Positions 53,646-62,370 of a stretch of DNA of 64,000 nucleotides are shown in pieces. This DNA comes from Pedobacter sp. FW305-3-2-15-E-R2A2. GTDB taxonomy: Bacteria; Bacteroidota; Bacteroidia; Sphingobacteriales; Sphingobacteriaceae. Position numbers and translations under genes: made by a program. The stretch lies in assembly GCF_038446955.1 (NCBI RefSeq), contig NZ_CP151803.1, forward strand, positions 3,720,001 through 3,784,000. The letters are read 5' to 3'. A model generated the notes under the pieces. The model had not been told where the DNA came from, did not search any database, and saw only the letters and a program-made list of their open reading frames with translations. The stretch's first letter is position 1; each line of letters begins with the position of its first letter.

Positions 53646-54569
53646 ATGATGAAACTAAACAGAAGATCTTTATTAAAAGCAGCGGGGCTTGCCACAGGCG
53701 TCGTGGTAAGCGGAGGACTGCCGGCTCTGGCTTCCGTAAATGAACCGGAAAACAGCAAAGGAAAGAAATTAGCACTAAAAGTAGCACACATTACCGATGT
53801 GCACATCAGAGATGGAGAAAATGCACCGGAAAGGTTTAAAAAGTGTCTAAAGCAGATCATCGCTAAACACAAACCCGATTTCTTTTTAAACGGTGGGGAT
53901 TCCATTAACGATGCTTCATATGATAATGTAACCTACGAACAGGTCATCAAACAATGGGGCATCTGGGACGATTGCACCGCAGTGCTTAAACAATATGAAC
54001 TTCATAGCTGCATCGGCAACCATGATCCATGGTGGAAAGCGCCTTCAAAAGAAGATGAGATGTACGGAAAAAACTATGTAGTTAAGCGACTGAAAATCCC
54101 ACATCGCTATTATAGCTTCCGCAAAAAGAACTGGCATTTTATCGTGCTGGATGGGAACAACAGCAATATTTCTCTGGATCAGGAACAGTTTGACTGGTTA
54201 AAAAAGGAGTTGGAACAGCTTCCTGCATCGACACCTACCCTGCTCATGTCGCATTATCCAATTCTGGGTACTACGCAAGTGTTGGTTGGTGGTGGTCATT
54301 CTGATTGTAAACAACTAAAAGACCTGTTTTATAAGCACCACGATAAGGTAAGGGTTTGTTTAAGCGGGCATAACCATTTATCGGATCAAACCCGTTACAA
54401 CGATGTGTTATACTGCTGCAACGGTGCGATGAGTGGCTTTTGGTGGGGCAAGGGCGATGCAGAATCGGCTGGCCCGGGTTACTATCTCGAAACTCCTCCG
54501 GGGTATGCAATGCTAAATCTGTATGAAGATGGAACCGTAGAAAATGAATATTTCCCACATACTTACTAA
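53646..54569 (+). CDS. Tat-exported calcineurin-like metallophosphatase
   Basis: 307 residues. A twin-arginine signal (NRRSLLKAAGLATG) leads to cleavage near PALAS. Metallophosphatase motifs in order: DVHIRDG (metal Asp and His), GGDSIND, IGNHDPWW, SHYPIL and LSGHNHLS. All metal ligands are present, so it should be active, with phosphodiesterase or phosphomonoesterase activity in the periplasm. Substrate unknown. A 34-codon frame at 54629 follows 59 bases later. Confidence 0.9.
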   Translation: MMKLNRRSLLKAAGLATGVVVSGGLPALASVNEPENSKGKKLALKVAHITDVHIRDGENAPERFKKCLKQIIAKHKPDFFLNGGDSINDASYDNVTYEQVIKQWGIWDDCTAVLKQYELHSCIGNHDPWWKAPSKEDEMYGKNYVVKRLKIPHRYYSFRKKNWHFIVLDGNNSNISLDQEQFDWLKKELEQLPASTPTLLMSHYPILGTTQVLVGGGHSDCKQLKDLFYKHHDKVRVCLSGHNHLSDQTRYNDVLYCCNGAMSGFWWGKGDAESAGPGYYLETPPGYAMLNLYEDGTVENEYFPHTY

Positions 54570-54628
54570 GAAACTATAAAAGAATGTCTACCTTCATCAG
54601 ATATTTCAAAATATAAACATTAAAGCAT

Positions 54629-54733
54629 ATGTCAACATTATTTTCTTTACTTACCCTTGTAGTTATTATTATGGCTTCTGCCTTTTATCTTTCTTTCATC
54701 AAAAAGACAAAAGAGTCAAACGGTCATCATTAA
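54629..54733 (+). CDS. Candidate 34-residue single-pass membrane protein
   Basis: ATG at 54629 opens 34 codons ending in TAA at 54731-54733. The peptide has one hydrophobic helix (LFSLLTLVVIIMASAFYLSF) followed by a basic/polar tail (IKKTKESNGHH), a classic inner-membrane small-protein layout with the tail in the cytosol. It lies between the metallophosphatase and a terminator on the same strand, so it would be transcribed with that gene. Too short to assign a family. Confidence 0.45.
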   Translation: MSTLFSLLTLVVIIMASAFYLSFIKKTKESNGHH

Positions 54734-54746
54734 AATATACTTCTTT

Positions 54747-54788
54747 GCTTCTTTCTGATGAATTTAAATGATCAGAAAGAAGCGTTTT
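54747..54788. terminator. Terminator between the metallophosphatase unit and the DUF2314 gene
   Basis: GCTTCTTTCTGAT pairs with ATCAGAAAGAAGC (54747-54783) over 13 bp with an 11-base loop, followed by GTTTTA. It is placed at the end of both convergent units. Confidence 0.8.
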
Positions 54789-55656
54789 AACTGGTTACTC
54801 CCAAGACTCTCCATCCCTGGGCAGTTTTATAGGTCTGTAGTTTTTGTACAGATATTCCTCCATCCGGATAAGTGCAGACTTCCGTAATGATCCAATAGTT
54901 TTCATCCACCTTATCGCGCTGTGTAAAAGCCCTGTTGATATTTTTGAAGTCGGGCATCCCTTCTTTTTCAATATAACTGACGAAAGAAAGTGCTAAAGCT
55001 TCTGAGGTACTGACGATCATCTCTTCTTCTACCGGGAAGTCCAATGTAGAAAGCATGAGCTTTGCTTCCTGATAAAAATCCTTACAGGACAGCGCTTTGT
55101 CGATATCGTTGGTTTGATAAGCCTCCTCCAAAGACAATATCGCTCCTTCAGGCGTATCAAAGTCTGGCTTAAAATAGTCACTGCCGGCATCTACCAGAAG
55201 GCCGATAGAATCATCAAAAGCCTGCCTTTCCGCTTCAGGGAGGCCTTCACGGATGGCCCTGATGGTATAACCGCCAACTAACCGGCCGTTTTCAACGATC
55301 ATCCAGTCGGAAATCAGCGACCTCATCACCCCTATTTTCTGCCCCAGCTTAACCGTTTTCACCTGAACAGGTTCATTGCCCACTTCTCCAAACAGGTTTC
55401 CCTCTTCGTCAAAATCAGGAGCCGTCAACCAGATGTGCTCTACCTTTCCTGAGTCTTCAATCATCACTTTGATGGAAAAATATTCCTGTCCGGAAACCGG
55501 ACTTTTCAGGCTCTTTTCAAAATACCATAAGGTAAGCCCTGCCTTTTCAATGGCCCATTTCATGCGCTCATCTTCATTCGGTATATAGACCAAATCAGGC
55601 TCAGACTCTCTTTCTACAACTTTGCTCTTTCCAAAAAAACGTGACAGTAAACTCAT
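54787..55656 (-). CDS. DUF2314 domain protein
   Basis: 289 residues. Residues 28-150 match DUF2314 (ERMKWAIEKAGLTLWYFEKSL, then VMIEDSGKVEHIWLTAPDFD and ISDWMIVENGRLVGGYTIR). The C-terminal half (about 165-289, starting PEGAILSLEEAYQTNDIDKAL) is a separate alpha/beta domain of the kind found in small nuclear-transport-factor-like folds; that is a weak reading. No signal peptide. Function unknown. Single gene, divergent from GH20. Confidence 0.78.
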   Translation of the reverse strand: MSLLSRFFGKSKVVERESEPDLVYIPNEDERMKWAIEKAGLTLWYFEKSLKSPVSGQEYFSIKVMIEDSGKVEHIWLTAPDFDEEGNLFGEVGNEPVQVKTVKLGQKIGVMRSLISDWMIVENGRLVGGYTIRAIREGLPEAERQAFDDSIGLLVDAGSDYFKPDFDTPEGAILSLEEAYQTNDIDKALSCKDFYQEAKLMLSTLDFPVEEEMIVSTSEALALSFVSYIEKEGMPDFKNINRAFTQRDKVDENYWIITEVCTYPDGGISVQKLQTYKTAQGWRVLGVTS

Positions 55657-55808
55657 GATTGCGTAATTTGTGATTTTTTAAATATAATAATTCTTCTATA
55701 TTTAAAAAAGGCTCTCCTCCTACTTATTAATGTTCAAATGCCAATAATAGGTTTACTTTGTCAATAGAAAATGTAAATTTGGTTTACACAAATCAGAACC
55801 AAACCTTA

Positions 55809-58070
55809 ATGAACACCATGAAACGGGCGATTGCCTCCTCCTTCAGTTTACTATTTTGTTTATTTTCAAACACCTCTTTTGCCCAGGATTCTTTAGCAAT
55901 TATTCCAAAACCACTGCAACAAATTTCAAAGCCCGGATATTATACCTATGGGCCGGAGACCGAAGTATATTCCAGTTCCTCCTTTCTCGAAGCAACTGAC
56001 CTGCTCCATGAACACCCTTACCTGAAGTTCCATAAAATAAAAACATTGCGTTCGGGAAAGAAAGCGCCCCTTAAAGGAATTATTCTTCAGGAAGCCGGAA
56101 AGGACGACACCCTTGCCATGAATGCCTACCGCCTGGAGATCAGTGCCGATCGGATTCTGATCACCGCACGTCAGCCTGAAGCGGTCCTGAACGGCATTGC
56201 TACGCTTCGTCAGCTGGCGCTGACCAGAAAAGACAAACGGCTCCCTGCGGTATGGATTCAGGATCAGCCAGCTTTCGGTTACCGGGGCCTCATGCTGGAC
56301 GTATCCCGTCATTTCTTTCCCATCCCTTTCCTGAAGAAATACATAGACCTGATGTCCTTGTATAAACTGAATACCTTCCACTGGCACCTCACTGATGGCG
56401 CTGGCTGGAGATTGGAAATCAAAAAATATCCGGAGCTGACCAGCAAAGCTGCATGGCGGACGAATGCCAACTGGAAATACTGGTGGAACAACGGACGCCA
56501 ATATTCAGAAATGGGCAGTCCGAATGCTTTCGGTGGATATTATACTGCGGAGCAAGCAAAAGACCTGGTAAAATATGCGGCAAAACGCGGAATTACCGTC
56601 ATCCCTGAAATTGAAATGCCGGCACATACAGAGGAGGTTTTAGCCGCCTATCCGAATCTATCCTGTTATGGCTTACCTTATAAAAACTCAGAGTTTTGCA
56701 TCGGTAACGAAGATACCTTTCGCTTTCTTCAGGAGGTGCTGGATGAGGTGATCGAAATTTTTCCTTCCAAATACATTCATATCGGTGGCGATGAAGCCGA
56801 TAAATCGGCCTGGAAACAATGTCCGAAATGCCAGAAGGTGATTAAAGACTTCGATTTGAAAGACGAACATGGCTTGCAGAGTTATGCCGTTAAAAGAATG
56901 GAAACTTATTTGAAAAGTAAAGGACGAAAGCTGATCGGATGGGATGAAATCCTGGAAGGCGGACTCGCCCCTGAAGCAACGGTTATGAGCTGGCGCGGAG
57001 AAAAAGGAGGCATTGAAGCGGCAAACTCAGGTCACGATGTGATCATGACCCCTGGCTCCCATCTTTATCTTGATGCCTATCAGACCAATCCAATCGGACA
57101 ACCGGAAGCCATAGGCGGATATCTGCCTTTAAAAAAAGTATATGGTTATCAACCGATTCCAGCTGAAATCAATCCCGACAAAAGAAAACATGTACTCGGA
57201 ATTCAGGCCAATGTCTGGACAGAATATATGCCGACCACCAGTCAGGTAGAATATATGGTTTTCCCAAGGGCCCTTGCCGCAGCAGAAGCGGCATGGACAA
57301 CGGAAAGTCAAAAGAACTGGGATGATTTTCAAATGCGCCTGCAACAACATTACCTGTTGCTGCAGCGCCTGAATGTGAATTACTACCCGCCATCAAATGA
57401 ACTGAGCATGCTCTCCAAATTCAATATTGCAGAAAAAAAGGCGGTGGTAACGATCAGTTCTGAGCAGTTTAAACCAGAAATACGCTATACTACGGATGGT
57501 AGTAACCCGATTGCCAGCTCGCCCTTGTACCAGGATGGCATTCCATTAAATGCTACGGCAAAAGTAAAGGCGGTCATCTTCAAAAATCAACAGCCTGTAG
57601 CTAAAATTCAGGAGCTGGAACTGGATGTCCATAAGGCCATTGGTAAGAAAGTGATTTACAACAATAAGTGGAGCAGCAGTTACCCTGCCCAAAAAGAACT
57701 AAGCCTGGTAAACGGACAAACCGGCGACCTCACTTATGGCGACGGACAATGGCAGGGCTTTCTTGGCGATTTTGATGTGACGATTGATCTGGAGAATTCC
57801 ATCCCCTTAACGCAATTGAAAATCCGCTTTATGCAGTTAACCGGACCTGGTGTATACATGCCTGCAAATGTTAGCGTGGCGGTTTCTGAAGATGGAATTG
57901 TTTTCAAAAATATTCAGAAATCAGACAATGATGTTCCGTATACGGATACCACACTGAGGTTTAAAACTTTCAGCTTCGACCTCAAAGGAAACAATGCCCG
58001 ATACCTCAGGGTAACCGGTAAAAACGAAAAAAAAGGATTTATGTTCAGCGATGAGGTAGTCGTGTATTAA
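55809..58070 (+). CDS. GH20 beta-N-acetylhexosaminidase
   Basis: Secreted enzyme that removes terminal N-acetylglucosamine or galactosamine. The start is chosen at ATG 55809 (753 residues; a second ATG at 55818 is also possible); the in-frame TTG at 55758 is unlikely because the signal peptide begins at MKRAIASSFSLLF. Order: GH20b domain, TIM barrel with catalytic Asp-Glu in HIGGDEADKSAWKQCPKCQ, then a chitobiase-type C domain (IRYTTDGSNP) and a C-terminal F5/8-type C carbohydrate-binding-like domain. Its stop overlaps the HxlR stop by 4 bases (convergent). Confidence 0.93.
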   Translation: MNTMKRAIASSFSLLFCLFSNTSFAQDSLAIIPKPLQQISKPGYYTYGPETEVYSSSSFLEATDLLHEHPYLKFHKIKTLRSGKKAPLKGIILQEAGKDDTLAMNAYRLEISADRILITARQPEAVLNGIATLRQLALTRKDKRLPAVWIQDQPAFGYRGLMLDVSRHFFPIPFLKKYIDLMSLYKLNTFHWHLTDGAGWRLEIKKYPELTSKAAWRTNANWKYWWNNGRQYSEMGSPNAFGGYYTAEQAKDLVKYAAKRGITVIPEIEMPAHTEEVLAAYPNLSCYGLPYKNSEFCIGNEDTFRFLQEVLDEVIEIFPSKYIHIGGDEADKSAWKQCPKCQKVIKDFDLKDEHGLQSYAVKRMETYLKSKGRKLIGWDEILEGGLAPEATVMSWRGEKGGIEAANSGHDVIMTPGSHLYLDAYQTNPIGQPEAIGGYLPLKKVYGYQPIPAEINPDKRKHVLGIQANVWTEYMPTTSQVEYMVFPRALAAAEAAWTTESQKNWDDFQMRLQQHYLLLQRLNVNYYPPSNELSMLSKFNIAEKKAVVTISSEQFKPEIRYTTDGSNPIASSPLYQDGIPLNATAKVKAVIFKNQQPVAKIQELELDVHKAIGKKVIYNNKWSSSYPAQKELSLVNGQTGDLTYGDGQWQGFLGDFDVTIDLENSIPLTQLKIRFMQLTGPGVYMPANVSVAVSEDGIVFKNIQKSDNDVPYTDTTLRFKTFSFDLKGNNARYLRVTGKNEKKGFMFSDEVVVY

Positions 58071-58435
58071 ACCACTTCCTCTTTCTGATATTTAGCCTTA
58101 TGGTTATTTCCCCATTCTGACATCTTACTGAGCATGGGCTGCATACACAATCCGTCCTCAGTAAGCTCGTATTCTACCTTCGGTGGAACCTGAGGGTAAA
58201 CAATCCTGATCAGGATCCCGTCCTTTTCCAGTTCTCTCAATTGTTGCACGAGCATCCGCTCTGAAATCCCGATAATGGAATCCCTGAGGTCGCTATACCT
58301 GACTTTCCCATCCATTAACCGGCAAATAATGGTAGGCTTCCAACGGCCACCAATGATGGACAATGCATAGGAAGTTCCACACATTTCTCTTAACCTTTTT
58401 TCATTAATATTGTTTGTAGAACTCTCTTTTCTCAT
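58067..58435 (-). CDS. HxlR-family winged-helix regulator
   Basis: 122 residues. The family opening EMCGTSYALSIIGGRWKP has the redox-type Cys at position 19 and the WKP block, followed by YSDLRDSIIGISERMLVQQLRELEKDG, the recognition helix and wing. The family often senses electrophiles or oxidants through that Cys. It is divergent from the SDR gene at 58531 with a 95-base gap that holds a YodB-like inverted repeat, so it probably controls that gene and itself. Confidence 0.9.
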   Translation of the reverse strand: MRKESSTNNINEKRLREMCGTSYALSIIGGRWKPTIICRLMDGKVRYSDLRDSIIGISERMLVQQLRELEKDGILIRIVYPQVPPKVEYELTEDGLCMQPMLSKMSEWGNNHKAKYQKEEVV

Positions 58436-58437
58436 TT

Positions 58438-58453
58438 CTTACTTTTTTGTAAG
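58438..58453. promoter_or_regulatory. Candidate HxlR operator
   Basis: CTTAC and GTAAG form a perfect inverted repeat around TTTTTT, similar to known sites of the HxlR/DUF24 family (5-bp arms around a T-rich spacer). It starts 3 bases upstream of the HxlR ATG. GTACC is also repeated at 58453-58457 and 58472-58476, 19 bases apart, in the same gap. Confidence 0.55.
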
Positions 58454-58499
58454 TACCTAACAATTTGATGTGTACCTTTTAATACAAATCTATATATAT

Positions 58500-58507
58500 T
58501 AATTTTG
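58500..58507 (+). promoter_or_regulatory. Candidate -7 element of the SDR gene
   Basis: TAATTTTG fits TAnnTTTG, 23 bases before the SDR ATG. A TTTT at 58477-58480 stands at the expected -33 distance, and the GTACC repeats lie just upstream of it, within reach of a bound regulator. Confidence 0.4.
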
Positions 58508-58530
58508 ATAGAAATAAAGATTTATTCAAT

Positions 58531-59271
58531 ATGACAAATTTAGAAAACAAAGTTGCATTGGTAACGGGCGGAAGCAGAGGTATTGGTGCGGCGATCGTAA
58601 AAAGATTAAGTGCCGAAGGTGCTCAGGTAGCCTTCACCTATGCCAGCTCAGCAGCGGCCGCTGAAAATCTGGTCAAAGAAATTGAAAATAACGGAGGCCA
58701 GGCCATTGCGATCAAAGCAGATAGTGGCAGCTATGAAGAAGTGACTGCAGCGGTAGAAAAAGCAGCAGCACATTTTGGTAAAATAGATATCCTGGTGAAC
58801 AATGCGGGGATTGCAATTGGTAAAGGTTTCGAAGAGTATAGCCTGGAAGATTTTGACAGGATGTTTGATGTGAACGTAAAAGGTGTGTTTTTTGCCACTC
58901 AGGCAGCCATAAAGTTCATTCCAGATGGCGGAAGAATCATTACTATAGGCAGTTGTCTTGCAGAAATCGTGTCCGTTCCCAATATCACCTTGTATTCCAT
59001 GAGTAAATCTGCTTTGGTTAGCTTTAACAAAGGACTTGCACGTGATCTTGGTGATAGAAGAATTACGGCCAATCTCGTCAATCCAGGACCTACAGAAACG
59101 GATATGAATCCGGCTACAGGCCCTTCAGCAGACGCAGCAAGGGAAAGAATGGCGATTAAAGAATATGGAACTGCCGAAGGAATTGCTTCATTGGTGGCCT
59201 GGGTTGCAGGCGAAGAATCGAAGTACATGACCGGTACTTCATTGACAATGGATAGCGGAACAAATATCTAA
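58531..59271 (+). CDS. SDR-family oxidoreductase
   Basis: Classical short-chain dehydrogenase, 246 residues. The cofactor motif TGGSRGIG is at about residue 12, NNAG near residue 90 and the catalytic YSMSK near 155, with the upstream catalytic Ser in IGSCL. Likely NADPH-dependent (Ser-Arg in the cofactor loop). Substrate unknown; related proteins include 3-oxoacyl-ACP reductase-like and quinone/aldehyde reductases. Probably repressed by the divergent HxlR regulator. Confidence 0.88.
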   Translation: MTNLENKVALVTGGSRGIGAAIVKRLSAEGAQVAFTYASSAAAAENLVKEIENNGGQAIAIKADSGSYEEVTAAVEKAAAHFGKIDILVNNAGIAIGKGFEEYSLEDFDRMFDVNVKGVFFATQAAIKFIPDGGRIITIGSCLAEIVSVPNITLYSMSKSALVSFNKGLARDLGDRRITANLVNPGPTETDMNPATGPSADAARERMAIKEYGTAEGIASLVAWVAGEESKYMTGTSLTMDSGTNI

Positions 59272-59274
59272 TTA

Positions 59275-59326
59275 AACAGCGCGTGCTACCGGGAACAATG
59301 CTCCAGATAACACGCGCCGTTTTTTA
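59275..59326 (+). terminator. Terminator after the SDR gene
   Basis: GCGCGTG (59279-59285) pairs with CACGCGC (59311-59317), extended by AAC/GTT beyond one mismatch, followed by a run of T. It lies between the convergent SDR and beta-lactamase genes. Confidence 0.72.
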
Positions 59327-60217
59327 TTTCAACCCTTCTTCAAAGGCAGCTTTAGCAAGCTCTGCAATGATCTTATCGTTCTCTTTATCATTTTCCTTTG
59401 ACATCGATACAAAAGCAGAAATGAGCATCTTTTTGCCATTCGGAAGCGTCACGATTCCGATATCATTAGATGCAGCAGTAATCCCTTCTTTATTTACCCC
59501 GGAATTTCCTGTCTTATGGGCAACAACTGTTCCCTGAGGCAATAAACCTTTGATCTTTCCGGGCCCCGTTACAGTCTCTTCCATAACTTTCATTAAGAAA
59601 TCTCCGGTTGTTTTTTTAAGCACTTTACCTTCATGGAATTTTTTTAGCAGCGCGTTGGCCGCCTTTGGCGTAGTCCAGTTGCGAAACTGAACCTGATCGT
59701 CTTTGTGCATTTCTTCCTCTGTTCCGACGATGGATATCTCTTTAATTCCTTGTTTTCTAATGAACTGATGCGCTTTGCTGGTACCTCCAATGAGTCTGAA
59801 TAAAATATCACAGCCGTTGTTATCGCTTTCTGAAACCGTATATTTCAGGATTTCCGATAAGGGCAATTCTACATTTCCATTGGGATATTTTTCGCGCAGA
59901 GGGCTCCAGGTATCCGGAAGCAAGTCGCTTTTTTTAACAAGAATCTTTTGATCAAGCTTAAATTTCCCCTGATCTACCTGATTCAATACGGCCAGGGCCA
60001 GGTGAAATTTGTAGACACTTTGCATGGGATAGTGTTTATCTCCGTTAACGGAGACGATGCGCTGATCTGATAAGTATAAGACAGACACCCCTACATCAGC
60101 TTTTTTGCTGTTGATGATGCTGTCCATTTTTAGCTGGAGCGTGTTGGTTTGTGCAAATACTGCTGAGGAAAAGATAGATGCCGTCAGCGTTAAAAAAATA
60201 CTGGAATTTCGTTTCAT
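59324..60217 (-). CDS. Class A beta-lactamase, subclass A2
   Basis: Periplasmic serine beta-lactamase. A signal peptide ends at SSAVFAQ (about residue 23). Class A motifs: S67-V-Y-K70, S131-D-N133 and K235-T-G237; the omega loop carries the catalytic Glu in GTEEEMHKD, and the segment VQFRNWTTP is typical of subclass A2 (the CfxA/CepA/CME/PER branch). Length of 297 is standard. No mobile element is nearby, so it looks chromosomal and intrinsic. Actual spectrum cannot be judged here. Confidence 0.92.
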   Translation of the reverse strand: MKRNSSIFLTLTASIFSSAVFAQTNTLQLKMDSIINSKKADVGVSVLYLSDQRIVSVNGDKHYPMQSVYKFHLALAVLNQVDQGKFKLDQKILVKKSDLLPDTWSPLREKYPNGNVELPLSEILKYTVSESDNNGCDILFRLIGGTSKAHQFIRKQGIKEISIVGTEEEMHKDDQVQFRNWTTPKAANALLKKFHEGKVLKKTTGDFLMKVMEETVTGPGKIKGLLPQGTVVAHKTGNSGVNKEGITAASNDIGIVTLPNGKKMLISAFVSMSKENDKENDKIIAELAKAAFEEGLK

Positions 60218-60382
60218 GTTACAAATTACGTTTATCTGTTACGTTTTCTCTTAACGTTTGCGGATTAAAAATATTCTGGAAAGCAGGATTTTTAATTGTA
60301 ACAATTTAAAGCCTGTTTTGTGACCCTGATCATTTCCGGTTCAGGGGAATTTTCCCTTATTTGCAGGCATTAACAGGTGATT

Positions 60383-61654
60383 ATGAATGTAGGAATTATT
60401 GGTCTTGGGGATATGGGTAAAATGTATGCGGTAGGTTTTTCTAAAGCTGGTTATACCGTTTATGGCTCAGACCTTCCGGAACGATGGGAAGAATTAAATG
60501 AGGCGCTAAATCCCTATGGGATTACCATTCTGCAGGATGGTAAAGAGGTCTCCAGAATATGTGACGTCATTTTTTATGCCGTAGAATCGGAAAAGATTGA
60601 ACAGGTACTGGCAATGTACGGCAGCTCAACCAAATACGGAGCAATTGTAGCCGGGCAGACTTCCGTAAAACATCCGGAGATCGTTGCTTTTGAAAAATAC
60701 CTGCCTAAGGACATTCACATCATCACCTGCCATTCTCTCCACGGCCCTGGCTTTGATCCTGCGGGTCAGAAAATGATCGTGATTCCACACCGTACCAGCG
60801 ATGAAGCTTATCAACGTATGACCGACCTCCTCTCCTCTCTGGGCTCTGAACTCGTGGAGATGAAAGACTACCGGGATCATGATCGGATCGTTGCAGATAC
60901 GCAGGCTGCCACCCATGTGGGCTTTGAAAGTATGGGCACTGCCTGGGCTTCAGCAGGCTTCTTTCCCTGGGAAAATGCCTCTTATCTGGGTGGGATCGAC
61001 AATGTGAAAATTCTGACCACCCTTAGGATCTTTAGTTATAAGGCACACATCTATGCTGGTCTGGCCATTTTGAACCCTTTTGCCCGCCAACAGGTGAAGC
61101 GTTATGCGCAATCGGAATCAGAGCTCTTTAAGATGATGATCATGGAAGAAGAGAAAACCTTCCGGGAACGCCTGTATAAGGTCAGAGATTTTGTTTTTCA
61201 TGAAAGCCGGAAACCTTTACTGCTGGACGATCAGGTGATGCAGGAGTTCTCTCTTTCTTCGAATCCGGGGGTACGAAAGGCCAATTCTCACCTGAGCCTG
61301 CTCAGCATGGCTGATGCCTGGTATCATTTACAGATCAATCCTTACGATAACCTGATCTGCCAGACGCCTCCCTTCCGACTAAGATTAGGGATTGTGGAAT
61401 ACCTTTTTCGAAATGAAGATCTGCTGGAAGAATCTATCCAAGCGGCGCTGTTCGACAAAAGTATCCGTGCCGACGATCTGGAGTTTCATTCGGCCGTACG
61501 GGAATGGACTTCCATCATTGGGTATGGGGATATGGAAGGTTATAAGCAGCATTTTGATCAGACTAAACTGTTTTTCAAAGACAGGCTGGAGCATGGCCGT
61601 GAACAGAGCTCAGCGATGATCAAAAGGCTGACAGATCAAACGTTTCTTCCTTAG
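60383..61654 (+). CDS. Prephenate dehydrogenase, fungal Tyr1 type
   Basis: Makes 4-hydroxyphenylpyruvate from prephenate for tyrosine synthesis. The Rossmann motif is [13 protein letters not shown]. Blocks shared in order with yeast Tyr1, as I recall it, are [14 protein letters not shown] and [51 protein letters not shown], the PYDNLIC-x-TP-x-FR segment, EYLF and [11 protein letters not shown] with REW. At 423 residues it is far longer than a usual bacterial TyrA (about 280-370) and similar to fungal enzymes (about 440). I use ATG 60383, with GTG at 60377 as alternative. Its stop TAG overlaps the convergent ribB stop. Confidence 0.85.
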   Translation: MNVGIIGLGDMGKMYAVGFSKAGYTVYGSDLPERWEELNEALNPYGITILQDGKEVSRICDVIFYAVESEKIEQVLAMYGSSTKYGAIVAGQTSVKHPEIVAFEKYLPKDIHIITCHSLHGPGFDPAGQKMIVIPHRTSDEAYQRMTDLLSSLGSELVEMKDYRDHDRIVADTQAATHVGFESMGTAWASAGFFPWENASYLGGIDNVKILTTLRIFSYKAHIYAGLAILNPFARQQVKRYAQSESELFKMMIMEEEKTFRERLYKVRDFVFHESRKPLLLDDQVMQEFSLSSNPGVRKANSHLSLLSMADAWYHLQINPYDNLICQTPPFRLRLGIVEYLFRNEDLLEESIQAALFDKSIRADDLEFHSAVREWTSIIGYGDMEGYKQHFDQTKLFFKDRLEHGREQSSAMIKRLTDQTFLP

Positions 61655-62271
61655 TTTTCTTTTTTAAGATAGGCAATCAGGTCTTCAATAGAAATGATTT
61701 TTAACTGATGTTTGGCTGCAATCTCCATTAAATCAGGCAATCGGGCCATTTCTCCATTGTCTTTAAGGATTTCTACGAGCACTCCTGCAGGTTCCATACC
61801 TGCTAAACGGGCAAGATCTACGGTCGCTTCGGTATGTCCGGGTCTGGTCAATACACCACCATCTTTGGCGCGCAGTGGAAAGATATGTCCGGGTCTGCCG
61901 AGGTCAAAGCCTTTTACCTTAGGATCAATCAGCGATTTAATGGTTTTGGAGCGGTCGGAGGCCGAAATTCCAGTGGTACAGCCGCTACCGAGCAAATCAA
62001 TAGAAACGGTAAAACTGGTTTCATAGGCGGCGGTGTTATCGCTCACCATTTGGTGGAGGCTCAGCTCATCGCACCTTTCTGCAGTCAGCGGAGCGCAAAC
62101 CAGGCCTCTTCCATGACTTACCATAAAGTTAATCACCTCTGGGCTTGCGTTTTGAGCAGCGGTAATAAAATCTCCCTCATTCTCCCGATTTTCATCGTCT
62201 ACTACAATAATTACTTTACCTGCCCTGATCTCTTCAATGGCCTCGGCAATGCTGTTCAATTTAATCTGCAT
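61651..62271 (-). CDS. ribB: 3,4-dihydroxy-2-butanone 4-phosphate synthase
   Basis: Riboflavin synthesis from ribulose-5-phosphate. Motifs: [17 protein letters not shown] with the catalytic acidic cluster, [27 protein letters not shown], and [24 protein letters not shown] with catalytic His. Length of 206 shows the single-domain form, without the GTP cyclohydrolase II half (RibA). The stop overlaps the Tyr1-type gene by 4 bases. No FMN riboswitch is apparent upstream. Confidence 0.95.
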   Translation of the reverse strand: MQIKLNSIAEAIEEIRAGKVIIVVDDENRENEGDFITAAQNASPEVINFMVSHGRGLVCAPLTAERCDELSLHQMVSDNTAAYETSFTVSIDLLGSGCTTGISASDRSKTIKSLIDPKVKGFDLGRPGHIFPLRAKDGGVLTRPGHTEATVDLARLAGMEPAGVLVEILKDNGEMARLPDLMEIAAKHQLKIISIEDLIAYLKKEN

Positions 62272-62370
62272 GATGCGGTATTGGCTTTAGTGTTTTAAAA
62301 CGCAAAGGTATCCAGGCTGGATTTTCGAATGTTAGGACTAAGAATCGCTTTATTGGTACTTTTGATGAAA

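Noticed and set aside
55758..55808. TTG at 55758 as start of the GH20 gene
   Set aside because: It would put 17 polar residues ahead of the signal peptide; ATG 55809 or 55818 gives a normal one.
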